From Paractinoplanes maris (GTDB lineage: Bacteria; Actinomycetota; Actinomycetes; Mycobacteriales; Micromonosporaceae): a stretch of 64,000 bases of DNA. The notes under the pieces are model-generated. The model had not been told where the DNA came from. It searched no databases and saw only the letters and a program-made list of their open reading frames with translations. Below are positions 34,756 to 43,394 of this stretch, one piece after another. Position 1 is the first letter of the stretch. Each line of letters starts with the position of its first letter. The translations under genes and the position numbers were made by a program. The DNA lies in assembly GCF_023544465.1 (NCBI RefSeq), contig NZ_JALPVL010000010.1:124001-188000 (forward strand). Direction: 5' to 3'.

Positions 34756-35871
34756 GTGCTCCTGATCCTGGCCGGTTTCCTGGCCGTGCTCGGCATCGCC
34801 AATGATCCCGCCCACGCCAACCGATTGTTGCTGGTCGCGGCGTGCGACTCCATGCTGGCGCTCGTGGCGTTCGTGGTTCCCTGGGGGCGTACGGGGCCGA
34901 ATGCCGCCGCCTGGCTGGGGCTGCCGTCGTTCGCGGTGCTGGGGCTCTCGACCTGGTCGTTCGCGGGGTCGGCGACCGGTACCGGGCCGTTCCTGGTGCT
35001 TCTCTACGCCTGGGCGGCGCTGCATTTCCCCCGGTGGATCCTGCTCGCCTACGTGGTGCCGGCGACCCTCGCGTACGTCGTGCCGTTGATCCTGACCGGT
35101 CAGCCGCCGATCGTGCTGGGCAGCGCTTTCATCCTGATGCCGGTCGCCCTCGCGGTCGCGATGCTGATCGAGGCGCAGGCGCGGCATCTGCGCGAGGACC
35201 GGGAACGGCTGGCCCGCATCGAGCAGTGGCGCTCGGCCCTGATGGGAACTCTGGCGCACGATGTGCGCACGCCGTTGAGCACGGTGCGGATGGTGCTGGA
35301 GGAGCTCAAAGGCCAGGCGCCACCCCACATCGCCCGCATGCTCGACGCGGCGCTGCGGCAGACCGCCCGCATCACCCGGCTCGCCGAGAGCCTGCTCGAC
35401 ATCCAGCGCATCGACAGCTCGGGTGAGCTGAAACTCGACCGGCAACCGCACCCTGCGCGCACCCTCGTGCAGGAAATGCTGACGTACGTGCGGGTCGGCC
35501 CCGAGGTGACCGTCGACGTCGACGAGGAGCTGACGATCTACGTCGACAAGCAGAGGTTCGAGCAGATCGTCGTCAACCTGGTCACGAACGCCGCCCGCTA
35601 CGGCCGGCCGCCGATCGTCATCCACGTCCGCCCCGAAGGTCAGTTCGACCGCCTGGAGGTGCGCGACCACGGCCCCGGCATCCCCGACACGCTCCGCTCG
35701 CGCCTCTTCAGCCAGTTCGCCGTGGGCGGGGCCGAGGGTGTGGGCCTCGGCCTGTGGATCGTCCGCCAGCTGGCCGTGGCCCACGGCGGCCGCGCCGTGG
35801 CCGAAGCCCGCGACCCCGGTGTGGCCATGGTCGTCACCTTCCCGCGCCCGGTGGTGATCGACCCGCCGTAG
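34756..35871 (+). CDS. Orphan sensor histidine kinase
   Basis: 371 aa from the GTG at 34756. About five hydrophobic segments (about 1-130) form a membrane sensor, followed by a HisKA domain with 'LMGTLAHDVRTPLSTVRMVL' (phospho-His) and an ATPase domain with N-box 'QIVVNLVTNAARYG', 'VRDHGPGIP' and 'GVGLGLWIVRQLAVAHGG'. The frame is open 22 codons further up with plausible coding content (RLFGTGPRAAARQAG...), but no ATG/GTG/TTG exists there, only ATT at 34708, so the true N-terminus may be longer. No response regulator gene is adjacent. Confidence 0.88.
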   Translation: MLLILAGFLAVLGIANDPAHANRLLLVAACDSMLALVAFVVPWGRTGPNAAAWLGLPSFAVLGLSTWSFAGSATGTGPFLVLLYAWAALHFPRWILLAYVVPATLAYVVPLILTGQPPIVLGSAFILMPVALAVAMLIEAQARHLREDRERLARIEQWRSALMGTLAHDVRTPLSTVRMVLEELKGQAPPHIARMLDAALRQTARITRLAESLLDIQRIDSSGELKLDRQPHPARTLVQEMLTYVRVGPEVTVDVDEELTIYVDKQRFEQIVVNLVTNAARYGRPPIVIHVRPEGQFDRLEVRDHGPGIPDTLRSRLFSQFAVGGAEGVGLGLWIVRQLAVAHGGRAVAEARDPGVAMVVTFPRPVVIDPP

Positions 35872-35946
35872 GCGACGAACGCCGGGGTGCACGGAATCGG
35901 CGGTATATGACTTGGCACGGCCTCGCATCGCCGTGAGGATGCCGGC

Positions 35947-36588
35947 ATGCTTGCCGATCTGTGGCCTCTGTTCCGTCTGAGCATCGTCACCCCACGGCTG
36001 GAACTGCGCCTGCCGCGGGAGGAGGAGCTCGCCGTGCTGGCCGAGGTCGCGGGCCGGGGGGTGCACGCGCCGGGGGAGCGGCCCTTCCTGACGCCGTGGA
36101 CCGAGGGCTCGCCGGCCGACCGTATCCGTGAGGTGCTTCAGGGGCACTGGCACGACCTGTCGTCGTGGGATGCCGGTGACTGGTGTCTCAGCCCCGCTGT
36201 CTTCCGGGACGGCGAGCCGATCGGCCAGGTCAGCCTCCGGGCCCGCGACTTCCCGGTGACCCGCCAGGTGCGGACCACCTCGTGGCTGGGCCTGGAGTTC
36301 CAGGGCCGGGGGTACGGGACCGAGGCGCGCACCGCCTTGCTGACGCTCGCGTTCGATGACCTGGGAGCGACCGACGCGCTCACCGAGGTGTTCCCGGGCA
36401 ACCACGCGTCGCAGGGGGTGTCCCGCAAGCTCGGCTACGAACCCGACGGCATCTCGATCGACGCCCGCGACGGCGAGGCTCTCGTGTCCGACCGGCTCCG
36501 CCTGACCCGCCGGCGCTGGTCAGAGACTGAGCATCCGGTCGTCACGGTCAGCGGGTTCGAGCACTGCCGGCCGGCTTTCGGGTTGTAG
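35947..36588 (+). CDS. GNAT-family acetyltransferase (RimJ/RimL-like)
   Basis: 213 aa. Pattern of the RimJ/RimL ribosomal-protein and small-molecule acetyltransferases: 'IVTPRLELRLPREEEL', 'GEPIGQVSLRARDFPV', 'TSWLGLEFQGRGYGTEARTALLTLAFDDLGA' (acetyl-CoA binding Q/R-G-x-G-x-G/A) and 'GNHASQGVSRKLGYEPDG'. Substrate unknown. The last about 20 residues are atypical and may be a lineage-specific tail. Confidence 0.88.
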   Translation: MLADLWPLFRLSIVTPRLELRLPREEELAVLAEVAGRGVHAPGERPFLTPWTEGSPADRIREVLQGHWHDLSSWDAGDWCLSPAVFRDGEPIGQVSLRARDFPVTRQVRTTSWLGLEFQGRGYGTEARTALLTLAFDDLGATDALTEVFPGNHASQGVSRKLGYEPDGISIDARDGEALVSDRLRLTRRRWSETEHPVVTVSGFEHCRPAFGL

Positions 36589-36703
36589 CCGCCGCGGCCA
36601 TCACCTCGGCGAGAGGGTGTCATTGGCATGTTCGGATAGATTGCCATCGATACAGGCTGGATGGTGGGGTGAGGAGCATCGTCACCCTTCCTGGAGGTCG
36701 TTC

Positions 36704-37969
36704 ATGAGACGACGTACCACTGTGGCCGCCGTTGCCGTCGCTCTGCTGGGCGCACTGGTCGGCGTGCCGGCTGGCGCCGCGCCGACCGCGAGCGCCGAGC
36801 CCGCCCCGTACGAGATCTACGACGTCCGCAATGCCGCGCAACGCACCGCGATCGCCCGCACCGGCGTGGCCATCGACAGCGTCGAGCACGCCGTCGTCTC
36901 GGTCACCGCCACGCCCGCCGAGGTGCGGGCTCTGCAACGGCAGGGATTCACGGTGCAGCCGGTGCTGAGCACCTTCGACTTCCCGCCTTCGGACGCGCCG
37001 TACCACAACTACAGCGAGCTGATCACCGAGGTGAACCAGATCGTCGCGGCCAACCCGTCGATCGCGAGCAAGCGGGTGATCGGGCGCACCTATGAGGGCC
37101 GGGACATCGTCGCTGTGAAGATCTCCGACAACGTCGGCACCGACGAGAACGAGCCGGAGGTCCTCTACGACGCCAACCACCACGCGCGCGAGCACCTCAC
37201 GGTCGAGATGGCCGTTTATCTGCTGCACCTGTTCGCGGACAACTACGCGAGCGACAGCCGGGTCCGGAACGTCGTCAACAGCCGGGAGATCTGGATCGTT
37301 CCATCAGTCAACCCGGACGGCTCCGAATACGACGTGGCCACCGGCAGCTACCGCTCGTGGCGCAAGAACCGCCAGCCCAACAGTGGCTCGTCCAACGTCG
37401 GCACCGACCTGAACCGCAACTACGGCTACCGCTGGGGTTGCTGTGGCGGCTCGTCGGGCAGCACGTCGTCGACGACCTACCGCGGCCCGTCGGCGTTCTC
37501 CGCCCCCGAGACACGCGCCGTCCGCGATTTTGTCAACGGCCGGGTGGTCGGCGGCAAGCAGCAGATCCGCGCCGCCATGGACTTCCACACGTATTCCGAG
37601 CTCGTGCTCTGGCCGTTCGGGCACACCACGGCCAACACCACGACCGGCATGACCACCGACGACTACAACACGTTCTCCACGTTCGGCCGTCAGATGGCCG
37701 CGACGAACGGCTACACCGCCGAGCAGTCGTCGGATCTCTACATCACCGACGGCGACTCGCTCGACTGGCTGTGGGGAACACACAAGATCTTCGCCTACAC
37801 GTTCGAGATGTATCCGCGATCGGCGTCGGGCGGCGGCTTCTATCCGCCGGCCAGCGTCATCACCCGCGAGACGACCCGCAACCGCGAGGCCGCGCTGCTG
37901 CTGGCCGAGGTGGCCGACTGTCCCTACAAGGTGATCGGCAAGCAGTCCACCTACTGCTCCGCCGCCTGA
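36704..37969 (+). CDS. Secreted zinc carboxypeptidase (peptidase family M14)
   Basis: 421 aa from the ATG at 36704 with GGAGG 6 bases ahead. A signal peptide (about 1-30, 'VGVPAGAAPTASA'), then a short propeptide-like region (about 31-110) and an M14 domain: zinc ligands in 'NHHAREHLTVEM' (HxxE), the third ligand in 'MDFHTYSELVLWPFG', substrate-carboxylate binding in 'DLNRNYGYRWG' and the catalytic Glu in 'YTFEMYPRS'. It removes C-terminal residues from peptides outside the cell. It ends at a strong hairpin shared with the convergent methyltransferase gene. Confidence 0.95.
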   Translation: MRRRTTVAAVAVALLGALVGVPAGAAPTASAEPAPYEIYDVRNAAQRTAIARTGVAIDSVEHAVVSVTATPAEVRALQRQGFTVQPVLSTFDFPPSDAPYHNYSELITEVNQIVAANPSIASKRVIGRTYEGRDIVAVKISDNVGTDENEPEVLYDANHHAREHLTVEMAVYLLHLFADNYASDSRVRNVVNSREIWIVPSVNPDGSEYDVATGSYRSWRKNRQPNSGSSNVGTDLNRNYGYRWGCCGGSSGSTSSTTYRGPSAFSAPETRAVRDFVNGRVVGGKQQIRAAMDFHTYSELVLWPFGHTTANTTTGMTTDDYNTFSTFGRQMAATNGYTAEQSSDLYITDGDSLDWLWGTHKIFAYTFEMYPRSASGGGFYPPASVITRETTRNREAALLLAEVADCPYKVIGKQSTYCSAA

Positions 37970-37981
37970 CAACCCTGGCCG

Positions 37982-38011
37982 GGGAGCGCCACGCGTGGGC
38001 GTGGCGCTCCC
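37982..38011. terminator. Bidirectional hairpin terminator
   Basis: GGGAGCGCCACGC / GCGTGGCGCTCCC, a perfect 13-bp stem with a 4-base loop, 12 bases after the carboxypeptidase stop. Its last base is also the final base of the convergent methyltransferase stop codon (38011). It can serve both transcripts. Confidence 0.75.
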
Positions 38012-38811
38012 TATCCCAGGGCGCGACCGGCGCGCAGGACAGTCAGATAGCGCCGGGGCACCCGGTCGCCCAGCCGGGTCCGGATCCGGTCCGCCACCGC
38101 GTCGAGCAGCGGCTCGCGCACCTCGGCCGGCAGCTTGCGGTACATCGACTGCGAGCGCAGCAGATCGGCGAATCCGGCGCCGTCGAACCACTGCACGGTC
38201 GGATACCACCGCACGACCGGCGCCTCGAACAACGGTCCCGGGTCGGCCACCTCACCCCAGCCCCGGTCGGTCGCGCGCACCTCGTCCTCCAGCGGCGGGT
38301 GTCCCCAGTCCGGGTTGCCGGGGGAGTAGCGCTCACACAGGTCGGCCGTCTCGCCGTAGACCTCGGTCTCGTCCGCCCGCCGCACCACGACGTGCCCCAG
38401 CAGGCTCATCCAGCCCTGAGCGGGCCCAAGGACGGCGTGGGCCTTCGGCCAGCCGGCCCCCGGATCGACCCAGTGCCACGACGAGGCCGCGACGAGGGCA
38501 TGAAACTGAGCGCCGCGCGCATCCCACTGCTCGAACGTGGTCGTTTCCAGGTGGAAGCCGCCGGAGCCGGCCAGTTTCCGGCGAGCGATCGCGGCCATCT
38601 GCTCACCGGGTTCCAGGGCGGTCACCGCATAGCCCCGGCCGACCAGTGATCGCGTCGCCTGCCCGGTGCCGCTGCCGATCTCGAGCACGGCCGACCCCGG
38701 GCGCAGGCCGGCCAACTCGGCCAGATCGTCGAACAGCTCGTCGGGATAGCCGGGCCGGACCCGCTCGTAGAGCTCCGGCACTTCGTTGAAGACGCGACCG
38801 AGGTGGGACAT
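38011..38811 (-). CDS. Class I SAM-dependent methyltransferase
   Basis: 266 aa. 'AVLEIGSGTGQATRSLVGRGYAVTALEPGEQM' carries the SAM-binding GxGxG and the acidic residue after beta-2; 'LVAASSWHWVDPGAGWPKAHAVLGPAQGW' matches the motif II/III region of ubiE/COQ5-like methyltransferases of this size. Small-molecule acceptor unknown. 27 bases upstream of it ends the VOC gene, so VOC, DinB and this gene may share a transcript. Confidence 0.9.
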   Translation of the reverse strand: MSHLGRVFNEVPELYERVRPGYPDELFDDLAELAGLRPGSAVLEIGSGTGQATRSLVGRGYAVTALEPGEQMAAIARRKLAGSGGFHLETTTFEQWDARGAQFHALVAASSWHWVDPGAGWPKAHAVLGPAQGWMSLLGHVVVRRADETEVYGETADLCERYSPGNPDWGHPPLEDEVRATDRGWGEVADPGPLFEAPVVRWYPTVQWFDGAGFADLLRSQSMYRKLPAEVREPLLDAVADRIRTRLGDRVPRRYLTVLRAGRALG

Positions 38812-38838
38812 CGACCCATCATCGGGGGCGGCCGCCGG

Positions 38839-39300
38839 TCAGTCGAGGCAGAATTCGTTCCCCTCGGGGTCGTTCATCACGATGAAGCCCATGCTCATCG
38901 GGGGAGCGGGCTCCGACCGGCTCACCCGCTTGGCGCCCAGCGCCACCAGGCGGTCGCACTCCTGCTCCAGCGCGGCCATCCGGTCGTCGCCCTGCAGCCC
39001 CGGCGCGGCCCGCACGTCGAGGTGCACCCGGTTCTTGGCGACCTTGTCCTCCGGCACCTGCTGGAAGAAGATGCGCGGCCCGGCACCGTCCGGGTCCTCG
39101 ATGGCCGAGGCCCGGTTGCGCGCCTCCTCGGGGACACCCTGCTTCTCCAGGAACGTGTCCCACGCGGCGAGCGGATCCTCGCCCGGCGCCACCGTCACCC
39201 CGGGCGGCCCGGGATGCACGTAGCCCAGAACGTCACGCCAGAACGACGACAGCGCCGCCGGGTCGAGGGCGTCGAAAGTGACTTGGATGTGGCGGCTCAT
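38839..39300 (-). CDS. VOC/glyoxalase-like protein
   Basis: 153 aa from the ATG at 39300 (ATGA overlap with the DinB gene). The VOC fold is visible as 'IQVTFDALDPAALSSFWRDVLGY' and 'KNRVHLDVRAAPG...LVALGAKRVSR...GFIVMNDPEGNEFCLD', the usual C-terminal pattern. Members of this subgroup are often annotated as antibiotic-resistance or lyase-like; no function can be assigned here. Confidence 0.88.
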   Translation of the reverse strand: MSRHIQVTFDALDPAALSSFWRDVLGYVHPGPPGVTVAPGEDPLAAWDTFLEKQGVPEEARNRASAIEDPDGAGPRIFFQQVPEDKVAKNRVHLDVRAAPGLQGDDRMAALEQECDRLVALGAKRVSRSEPAPPMSMGFIVMNDPEGNEFCLD

Positions 39301-39821
39301 CGGCCGGCTCCTCTCAGATGGAGGTCCCGCAGCAGGCAGACCTCGGACAGATGATGGATCAGTTCCCGGTGGATGTGCAGCACGAGCGCGGCCATCGGCA
39401 GCTCCGGATAGGGCTCCGTGTCGCCGCACGGCCGGGCCAGACCGTCCGATCCGAGGCTGCGCACCCCGTCCAGCCAGACACCCAGCTGCTCCTCGAGCTG
39501 TGCCATCGCCTCGGCCGCCGTCGTGGCATAGCGCCATTTCCCGTACGAGGCCGCAGGCGCCCCGAAGTGGGCGGCGTTGCGCATGGCCAGCACACCCACG
39601 ATGACGTGCCCCAACCGCCAGGCGATGGTCGTGAACGGTGCCGGGATCGGCTGCGGGAACGCGTAGTCGATGGAGTTGTCCTCCGGTCGCACGGTCCAGG
39701 CGCCCGGCACCGGCGACCAGAAGTATTCGTCGTCGGTCAGCCCGTCGAGTCGCGCCCGCACCTGGTTGTCCCAGTGCCACGTCCACTGCTCGCGCAGCGT
39801 CTCGTTCCAGTTGACGTCCAT
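39297..39821 (-). CDS. DinB-superfamily protein
   Basis: 174 aa. Four-helix DinB/mycothiol-dependent enzyme fold with 'TIAWRLGHVIVGVLAMRNAAHFG' (first metal His) and 'LVLHIHRELIHHLSEVCLLRDLH' (HxxxHxE region). Such proteins may be mycothiol- or bacillithiol-dependent S-transferases; actinomycetes make mycothiol. The first gene of a VOC-containing pair and divergent from a WYL regulator at 39884, which probably controls it. Confidence 0.85.
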   Translation of the reverse strand: MDVNWNETLREQWTWHWDNQVRARLDGLTDDEYFWSPVPGAWTVRPEDNSIDYAFPQPIPAPFTTIAWRLGHVIVGVLAMRNAAHFGAPAASYGKWRYATTAAEAMAQLEEQLGVWLDGVRSLGSDGLARPCGDTEPYPELPMAALVLHIHRELIHHLSEVCLLRDLHLRGAGR

Positions 39822-39883
39822 GAGCCCACCCTGACACGCAAGGCGGACAGGATCGGTCCGCTATCTCTGAAAGACTGACGACC

Positions 39884-40810
39884 GTGGAGGAGCGGGGCAC
39901 GACCGAGCGTGTCCTGGCCCTGCTCGGCCTGTTGCAGCAGCGCCGGGTGTGGACCGGCCCGGAGCTCGCCGACCGGCTCGGCGTCACCACCCGCACGGTT
40001 CGCCGCGACGTCGAGCGGCTGCGCACCCTCGGCTATCCGGTGCATGCCGGTCAGGGCGTCGGCGGCGGTTACCAGCTCGGCGCCGGCCAGGACCTGCCGC
40101 CGCTGCTGCTCGACGACGAAGAGGCCATCGCCACCGCGGTCGCCCTGCTGGCCGGCGCGGAGAGCGGTGAAGCCACGTTGCGCGCACTGACCAAGCTGGA
40201 CCGGGTCCTGCCGGCCCGGCTGCGCCACGAGGTCCGGGCGCTGGCCGGTTCGGTCGAGTCGTTCGGTGGTGGCCGCCCGCCCGTGGACTCCGAGGTGCTG
40301 ATGACGCTGGCCCGCGCCTGCCGCGACGAAGTGGAGGTGGAGTTCACCTACCGCGAGCGCCGGCGGGTCGAGCCCTACCGCCTGGTCGCCTCCGACCGCC
40401 GGTGGTATCTGCTCGCGTACGACCTCGGCCGCGACGACTGGCGCACCTTCCGCCTCGACCGGATGAGCGAGCTGACCGCGCGGACGTGGCGCTTTCGCCG
40501 GCGTGAAGCCCCTGATGCGGCCGAGTACGTGCAGGAGAGTGTGTCCAGTCGGGTGTATCGCCATCAGGCGCGCTTTCTCGTGCAGGCGCCGGCCGAGACG
40601 GTCCGCGCGCAGATCCCGGCGGCCGCCGCGGTGGTCCGGGAGCGCGGGCCGGACTGCGAGGTGGTCAGCGGCGCCGGCCACCTGGACTTCATCCTGATGC
40701 ACATGGTGCTGCTCGGCCACGCGTTCCAGGTCCTCGATCCGCCCGAGATGCGCGATCGCTGTCGTGTTCTGGCCGACCGCCTTCGCGCGGCCGGCCGGTC
40801 CGGCGGATGA
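39884..40810 (+). CDS. WYL-domain transcriptional regulator (DeoR-type wHTH)
   Basis: 308 aa from a GTG. N-terminal HTH_11 'ERVLALLGLLQQRRVWTGPELADRLGVTTRTVRRDVERLRTLGYPV' and a glycine wing 'GQGVGGGYQLG', then a WYL domain ('EVEFTYRERRRVEPYRLVASDRRWYLLAYDLGRDDWRTFRLDRM') and a C-terminal WCX extension. The 62-bp gap to the divergent DinB gene suggests control of that operon, the commonest arrangement of WYL genes. The PIG-L gene follows after 7 bases, probably co-transcribed. Confidence 0.92.
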   Translation: MEERGTTERVLALLGLLQQRRVWTGPELADRLGVTTRTVRRDVERLRTLGYPVHAGQGVGGGYQLGAGQDLPPLLLDDEEAIATAVALLAGAESGEATLRALTKLDRVLPARLRHEVRALAGSVESFGGGRPPVDSEVLMTLARACRDEVEVEFTYRERRRVEPYRLVASDRRWYLLAYDLGRDDWRTFRLDRMSELTARTWRFRRREAPDAAEYVQESVSSRVYRHQARFLVQAPAETVRAQIPAAAAVVRERGPDCEVVSGAGHLDFILMHMVLLGHAFQVLDPPEMRDRCRVLADRLRAAGRSGG

Positions 40811-40817
40811 TGAGCCG

Positions 40818-41567
40818 ATGACCGATGACGTTCAGTGGCAGCCGGTTGACGAGGACTGGCAGAGGGGGCTGGCCATCGTGGCCCACCCCGACGACCTGGA
40901 GTTCGGCGCCGCGGCGGCCGTCGCCCGCTGGACCGCCCAGGGCAAGGACATCGTGTATGTGCTGCTCACCAGCGGCGAGGCGGGCATCGACGGCCTGGAC
41001 CCGGACGAGGCCGGCCCGGTCCGTGAGGTGGAGCAGCGGGCCTCGGCCGCCATCGTCGGCGTCGAGCGGGTGGAGTTCCTCGGGCTGCCCGACGGCGTCC
41101 TGGAGTACGGCGTGCCGCTGCGCGCCGTTCTGTCCCGGGCGATCCGCGTGCACCGCCCCGAGATCGTGATCACGAACAACTTCCGCGACAGCTGGGATCC
41201 GGACGGCGCCGCGCTCAACATGGCCGACCACATCGTCACCGGCCGGGCCACCCTCGACGCGGTACGCGACGCCGCCAACCGCTGGGTGTTCCGCGACCAG
41301 ATCGAGGGTGAGGGCCTGGAGAAGTGGGGCGGGGTGCGCCAGGTCTGGGCGGCCGGCTCCCCGCGATCCCGGCACGGCGCCGACACCACCGACACGTTCG
41401 ATCTGGGCATCCGCTCCCTCGAAGCGCACGGCGCCTATCTGCGCGGCCTGGGCTCCGGCGACTTCGACGCCGAGGAGTTCCTCGAAGGCTTCGCCCGCCA
41501 GAGCGGCGGCCGCCTGGGCACCAAGTACGCCACCGGCTTCGAGGTCTTCCGCCTCGACCTCTACTGA
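40818..41567 (+). CDS. PIG-L family deacetylase
   Basis: 249 aa from the ATG at 40818. The zinc-binding AHPDDLEFG, the 'YVLLTSGEAG' strand and 'ITNNFRDSWDPDGAALNMADHIVTGRATLDAV' (third zinc His) are the LmbE/PIG-L signature. Known members remove N-acetyl from glucosaminyl-inositol (MshB, mycothiol synthesis) or related amides (Mca). Sequence length and context do not prove either. It sits 7 bases after the WYL regulator. The neighbourhood with a mycothiol-type DinB protein is suggestive only. Confidence 0.9.
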   Translation: MTDDVQWQPVDEDWQRGLAIVAHPDDLEFGAAAAVARWTAQGKDIVYVLLTSGEAGIDGLDPDEAGPVREVEQRASAAIVGVERVEFLGLPDGVLEYGVPLRAVLSRAIRVHRPEIVITNNFRDSWDPDGAALNMADHIVTGRATLDAVRDAANRWVFRDQIEGEGLEKWGGVRQVWAAGSPRSRHGADTTDTFDLGIRSLEAHGAYLRGLGSGDFDAEEFLEGFARQSGGRLGTKYATGFEVFRLDLY

Positions 41568-42214
41568 GGCTGAGACGCAGGCTGAGCCAGGTAACTGAGC
41601 TCGAGCACGAACCACTCACCCGGGCCGGTCAGCGTCAGCGGCCCGCCCGGGTGGAACGACACGCCACCACCCGCCCCCGGCTCCAGCGACGCGACAACGT
41701 GCGGCAGATCCGCGAGATCCAGCTTGCGGGCGTCCTGGACGACAACCGTCCACACGCCGACCTGCGGATGCCGGATCACCGGAAGGCGGCCGTCGGGCAG
41801 CTCCGGCCCCGGCCGCTGCCCGGCCACGCTCCGATCGCCCGGCCCGATGTCGGCCGGCGACGGCAGGTTCTCCCCGAGGTCCTTCAACTCGACGAGCCGG
41901 TTCTGATAGAACTGCTCCCCGATATTGGTGAGCCGGTGCACGGGCGACAGCGGGCGATAGACCGACCCGCCCCGATACTCGTTCAGGAAACGCGGCTCGC
42001 TGCCGTCCAGCCAGTCCATCCGAGCCGCCGACCCGGCCAGGCTGAGGACGACGTACGGGTTGTGGTGCAGATGCCAGGGGTGGGTCTCACCGGGCTGCAA
42101 TGCCACATCCCACACCCGCACCACCGGGTTGTCGAGGAGCACGCTCTGCCCCACGTCGTCGAGCACGATCTCGTCGCCGGCCGGGGAGTGCACGATCTGA
42201 CCCTTCACGGCCAT
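41561..42214 (-). CDS. Double-cupin-like protein
   Basis: 217 aa from the ATG at 42214 (an in-frame start at 42244 adds ten residues). The first cupin barrel has 'VWDVALQPGETHPWHLHHNPYVVLSLAG', a G-x4-HxH metal motif; the second, 'LEPGAGGGVSFHPGGPLTLTGPGEWFVLELSYL', is weaker. Possibly metal-binding; no enzyme can be named. The 3' end overlaps the PIG-L gene by 7 bases on the opposite strand. Confidence 0.78.
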   Translation of the reverse strand: MAVKGQIVHSPAGDEIVLDDVGQSVLLDNPVVRVWDVALQPGETHPWHLHHNPYVVLSLAGSAARMDWLDGSEPRFLNEYRGGSVYRPLSPVHRLTNIGEQFYQNRLVELKDLGENLPSPADIGPGDRSVAGQRPGPELPDGRLPVIRHPQVGVWTVVVQDARKLDLADLPHVVASLEPGAGGGVSFHPGGPLTLTGPGEWFVLELSYLAQPASQPQ

Positions 42215-42336
42215 CACCCCACCATCCGGTCCGGTCGATGTCAAAACTCTTTCGTGGAGGTCGTGAACCCGTCCCGGGCCCGGCCCGTGGTGGCGGTGTC
42301 AGCGTCGCAGGGACGCTGAGGATCGAGGGAACCGCC

Positions 42337-42837
42337 ATGAAGAAGACCACCGCCCGCGTCGTCGCCGGCGCGGTCGCCGCCGCCCTGGCCGGCACCGTCG
42401 TGCTGGCCGGCACCCCGGCTCAGGCCGCGTCGACCGGCTACTACTACTCGGGCGACGACACCGTCCAGATCGTCGAGAACTTCGTGAGTGCCGCCGCGGT
42501 GGGCCGCGTGGCCTGCGGCATCGACGACCTGACCAAGAAGGCCAAGAAGTACAGGGGCCGCCCCGGCCTGCCCGGCATCGCCGCCCTGTCGAGCGACATC
42601 AGCGCCCGCACGGCCGGCACCAACGAGATGTGCAAGCTGGGCAAGCAGATGTTGCTCGCCGCGGCGGCCACCGCGGCCACCGACCTGGCCACCGGCCAGG
42701 TCTACATCGAGGACGCCTCCACGAAGGACGAGTGCGGCTACATCAGCCAGAAGTACACCTACACCTACTACATCGGCCCTTCGCCGTCGGAGACCCTCAA
42801 GTTCTCCGGCAGCGTGAAGGTCCCGTGCGGCCTCTGA
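42337..42837 (+). CDS. Small secreted protein with four cysteines
   Basis: 166 aa from the ATG at 42337 with GAGGGA 6 bases ahead. A clear signal peptide (about 1-31, KKTTARVVAGAVAAALAG... cleavage after AQA). The mature part has four Cys (in VACGID, EMCKLG, DECGY and VPCGL), consistent with two disulfides, and a long alanine-rich helix. The C-terminal 'KYTYTYYIGPSPSETLKFSGSVKVPCGL' looks like beta-structure. No family recognised. It stands alone, followed by a strong terminator hairpin. Confidence 0.75.
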   Translation: MKKTTARVVAGAVAAALAGTVVLAGTPAQAASTGYYYSGDDTVQIVENFVSAAAVGRVACGIDDLTKKAKKYRGRPGLPGIAALSSDISARTAGTNEMCKLGKQMLLAAAATAATDLATGQVYIEDASTKDECGYISQKYTYTYYIGPSPSETLKFSGSVKVPCGL

Positions 42838-42856
42838 GCTGAACTGAGCCGCACGG

Positions 42857-42884
42857 TGACGCGGCGGACCGGTACGCCGCGTCA
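42857..42884. terminator. Hairpin terminator after the secreted protein gene
   Basis: TGACGCGGCG / CGCCGCGTCA, a perfect 10-bp stem with an 8-base loop, 20 bases after the stop and ahead of the convergent gene end at 42906. Confidence 0.7.
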
Positions 42885-42905
42885 TCGGGCCTCACCAGGA
42901 TTGCC

Positions 42906-43349
42906 TCAGAGTTCGTCGCAGGTGTTGCGCACATCGACGACGAGTTGCTCCACCCGGTCGAAGTCGAACGACACGACGGCCTGCTGCACCTGCTGAGCCT
43001 GGGTGGCGAGGGTGCCGTATCCGGCGTCGCGTTCACCCGCGGCCTGAGCCAGCGCGATGGCCCCGCCCAGCTGATAGGTGTTGGCCTCGGTGACGGTCTC
43101 GCGTGACCAGTCGTCCGGCACCCGGGCGAACACCCCGCAGGCCGCTGCCGCGTCCTCGGCCCCGTCGTCGTCCCCGCGGCTCCCGGCGAACGAGCTGGCC
43201 GCCCACAGGATCCCGACCACGAGCGCGCCGATGACCACCCCCGCCACGCCGGCCAGCAACCAGGGCCGCGACGGCCTCGGCGCCGCCTCGGGCGCGGCCT
43301 CCGGCGGGACGGTCGGTGGCGGGAAGTGCTCGGGCTGCGGCGTCGTCAT
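42906..43349 (-). CDS. Single-pass membrane protein of unknown function
   Basis: 147 aa. A Pro-rich cytoplasmic start (PQPEHFPPPTVPPEAAPEAAP), one membrane segment 'WLLAGVAGVVIGALVVGILWAA' (about 30-52) and an extracytoplasmic helical domain of about 90 residues with two Cys (AAACGVF and NTCDEL), likely disulfide-linked. This layout is common in actinomycete envelope proteins. No function assigned. Confidence 0.7.
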   Translation of the reverse strand: MTTPQPEHFPPPTVPPEAAPEAAPRPSRPWLLAGVAGVVIGALVVGILWAASSFAGSRGDDDGAEDAAAACGVFARVPDDWSRETVTEANTYQLGGAIALAQAAGERDAGYGTLATQAQQVQQAVVSFDFDRVEQLVVDVRNTCDEL

Positions 43350-43394
43350 GACCCGAAGAATCCCACATGATCCGGACAGTGATCGCCCGGAGGG

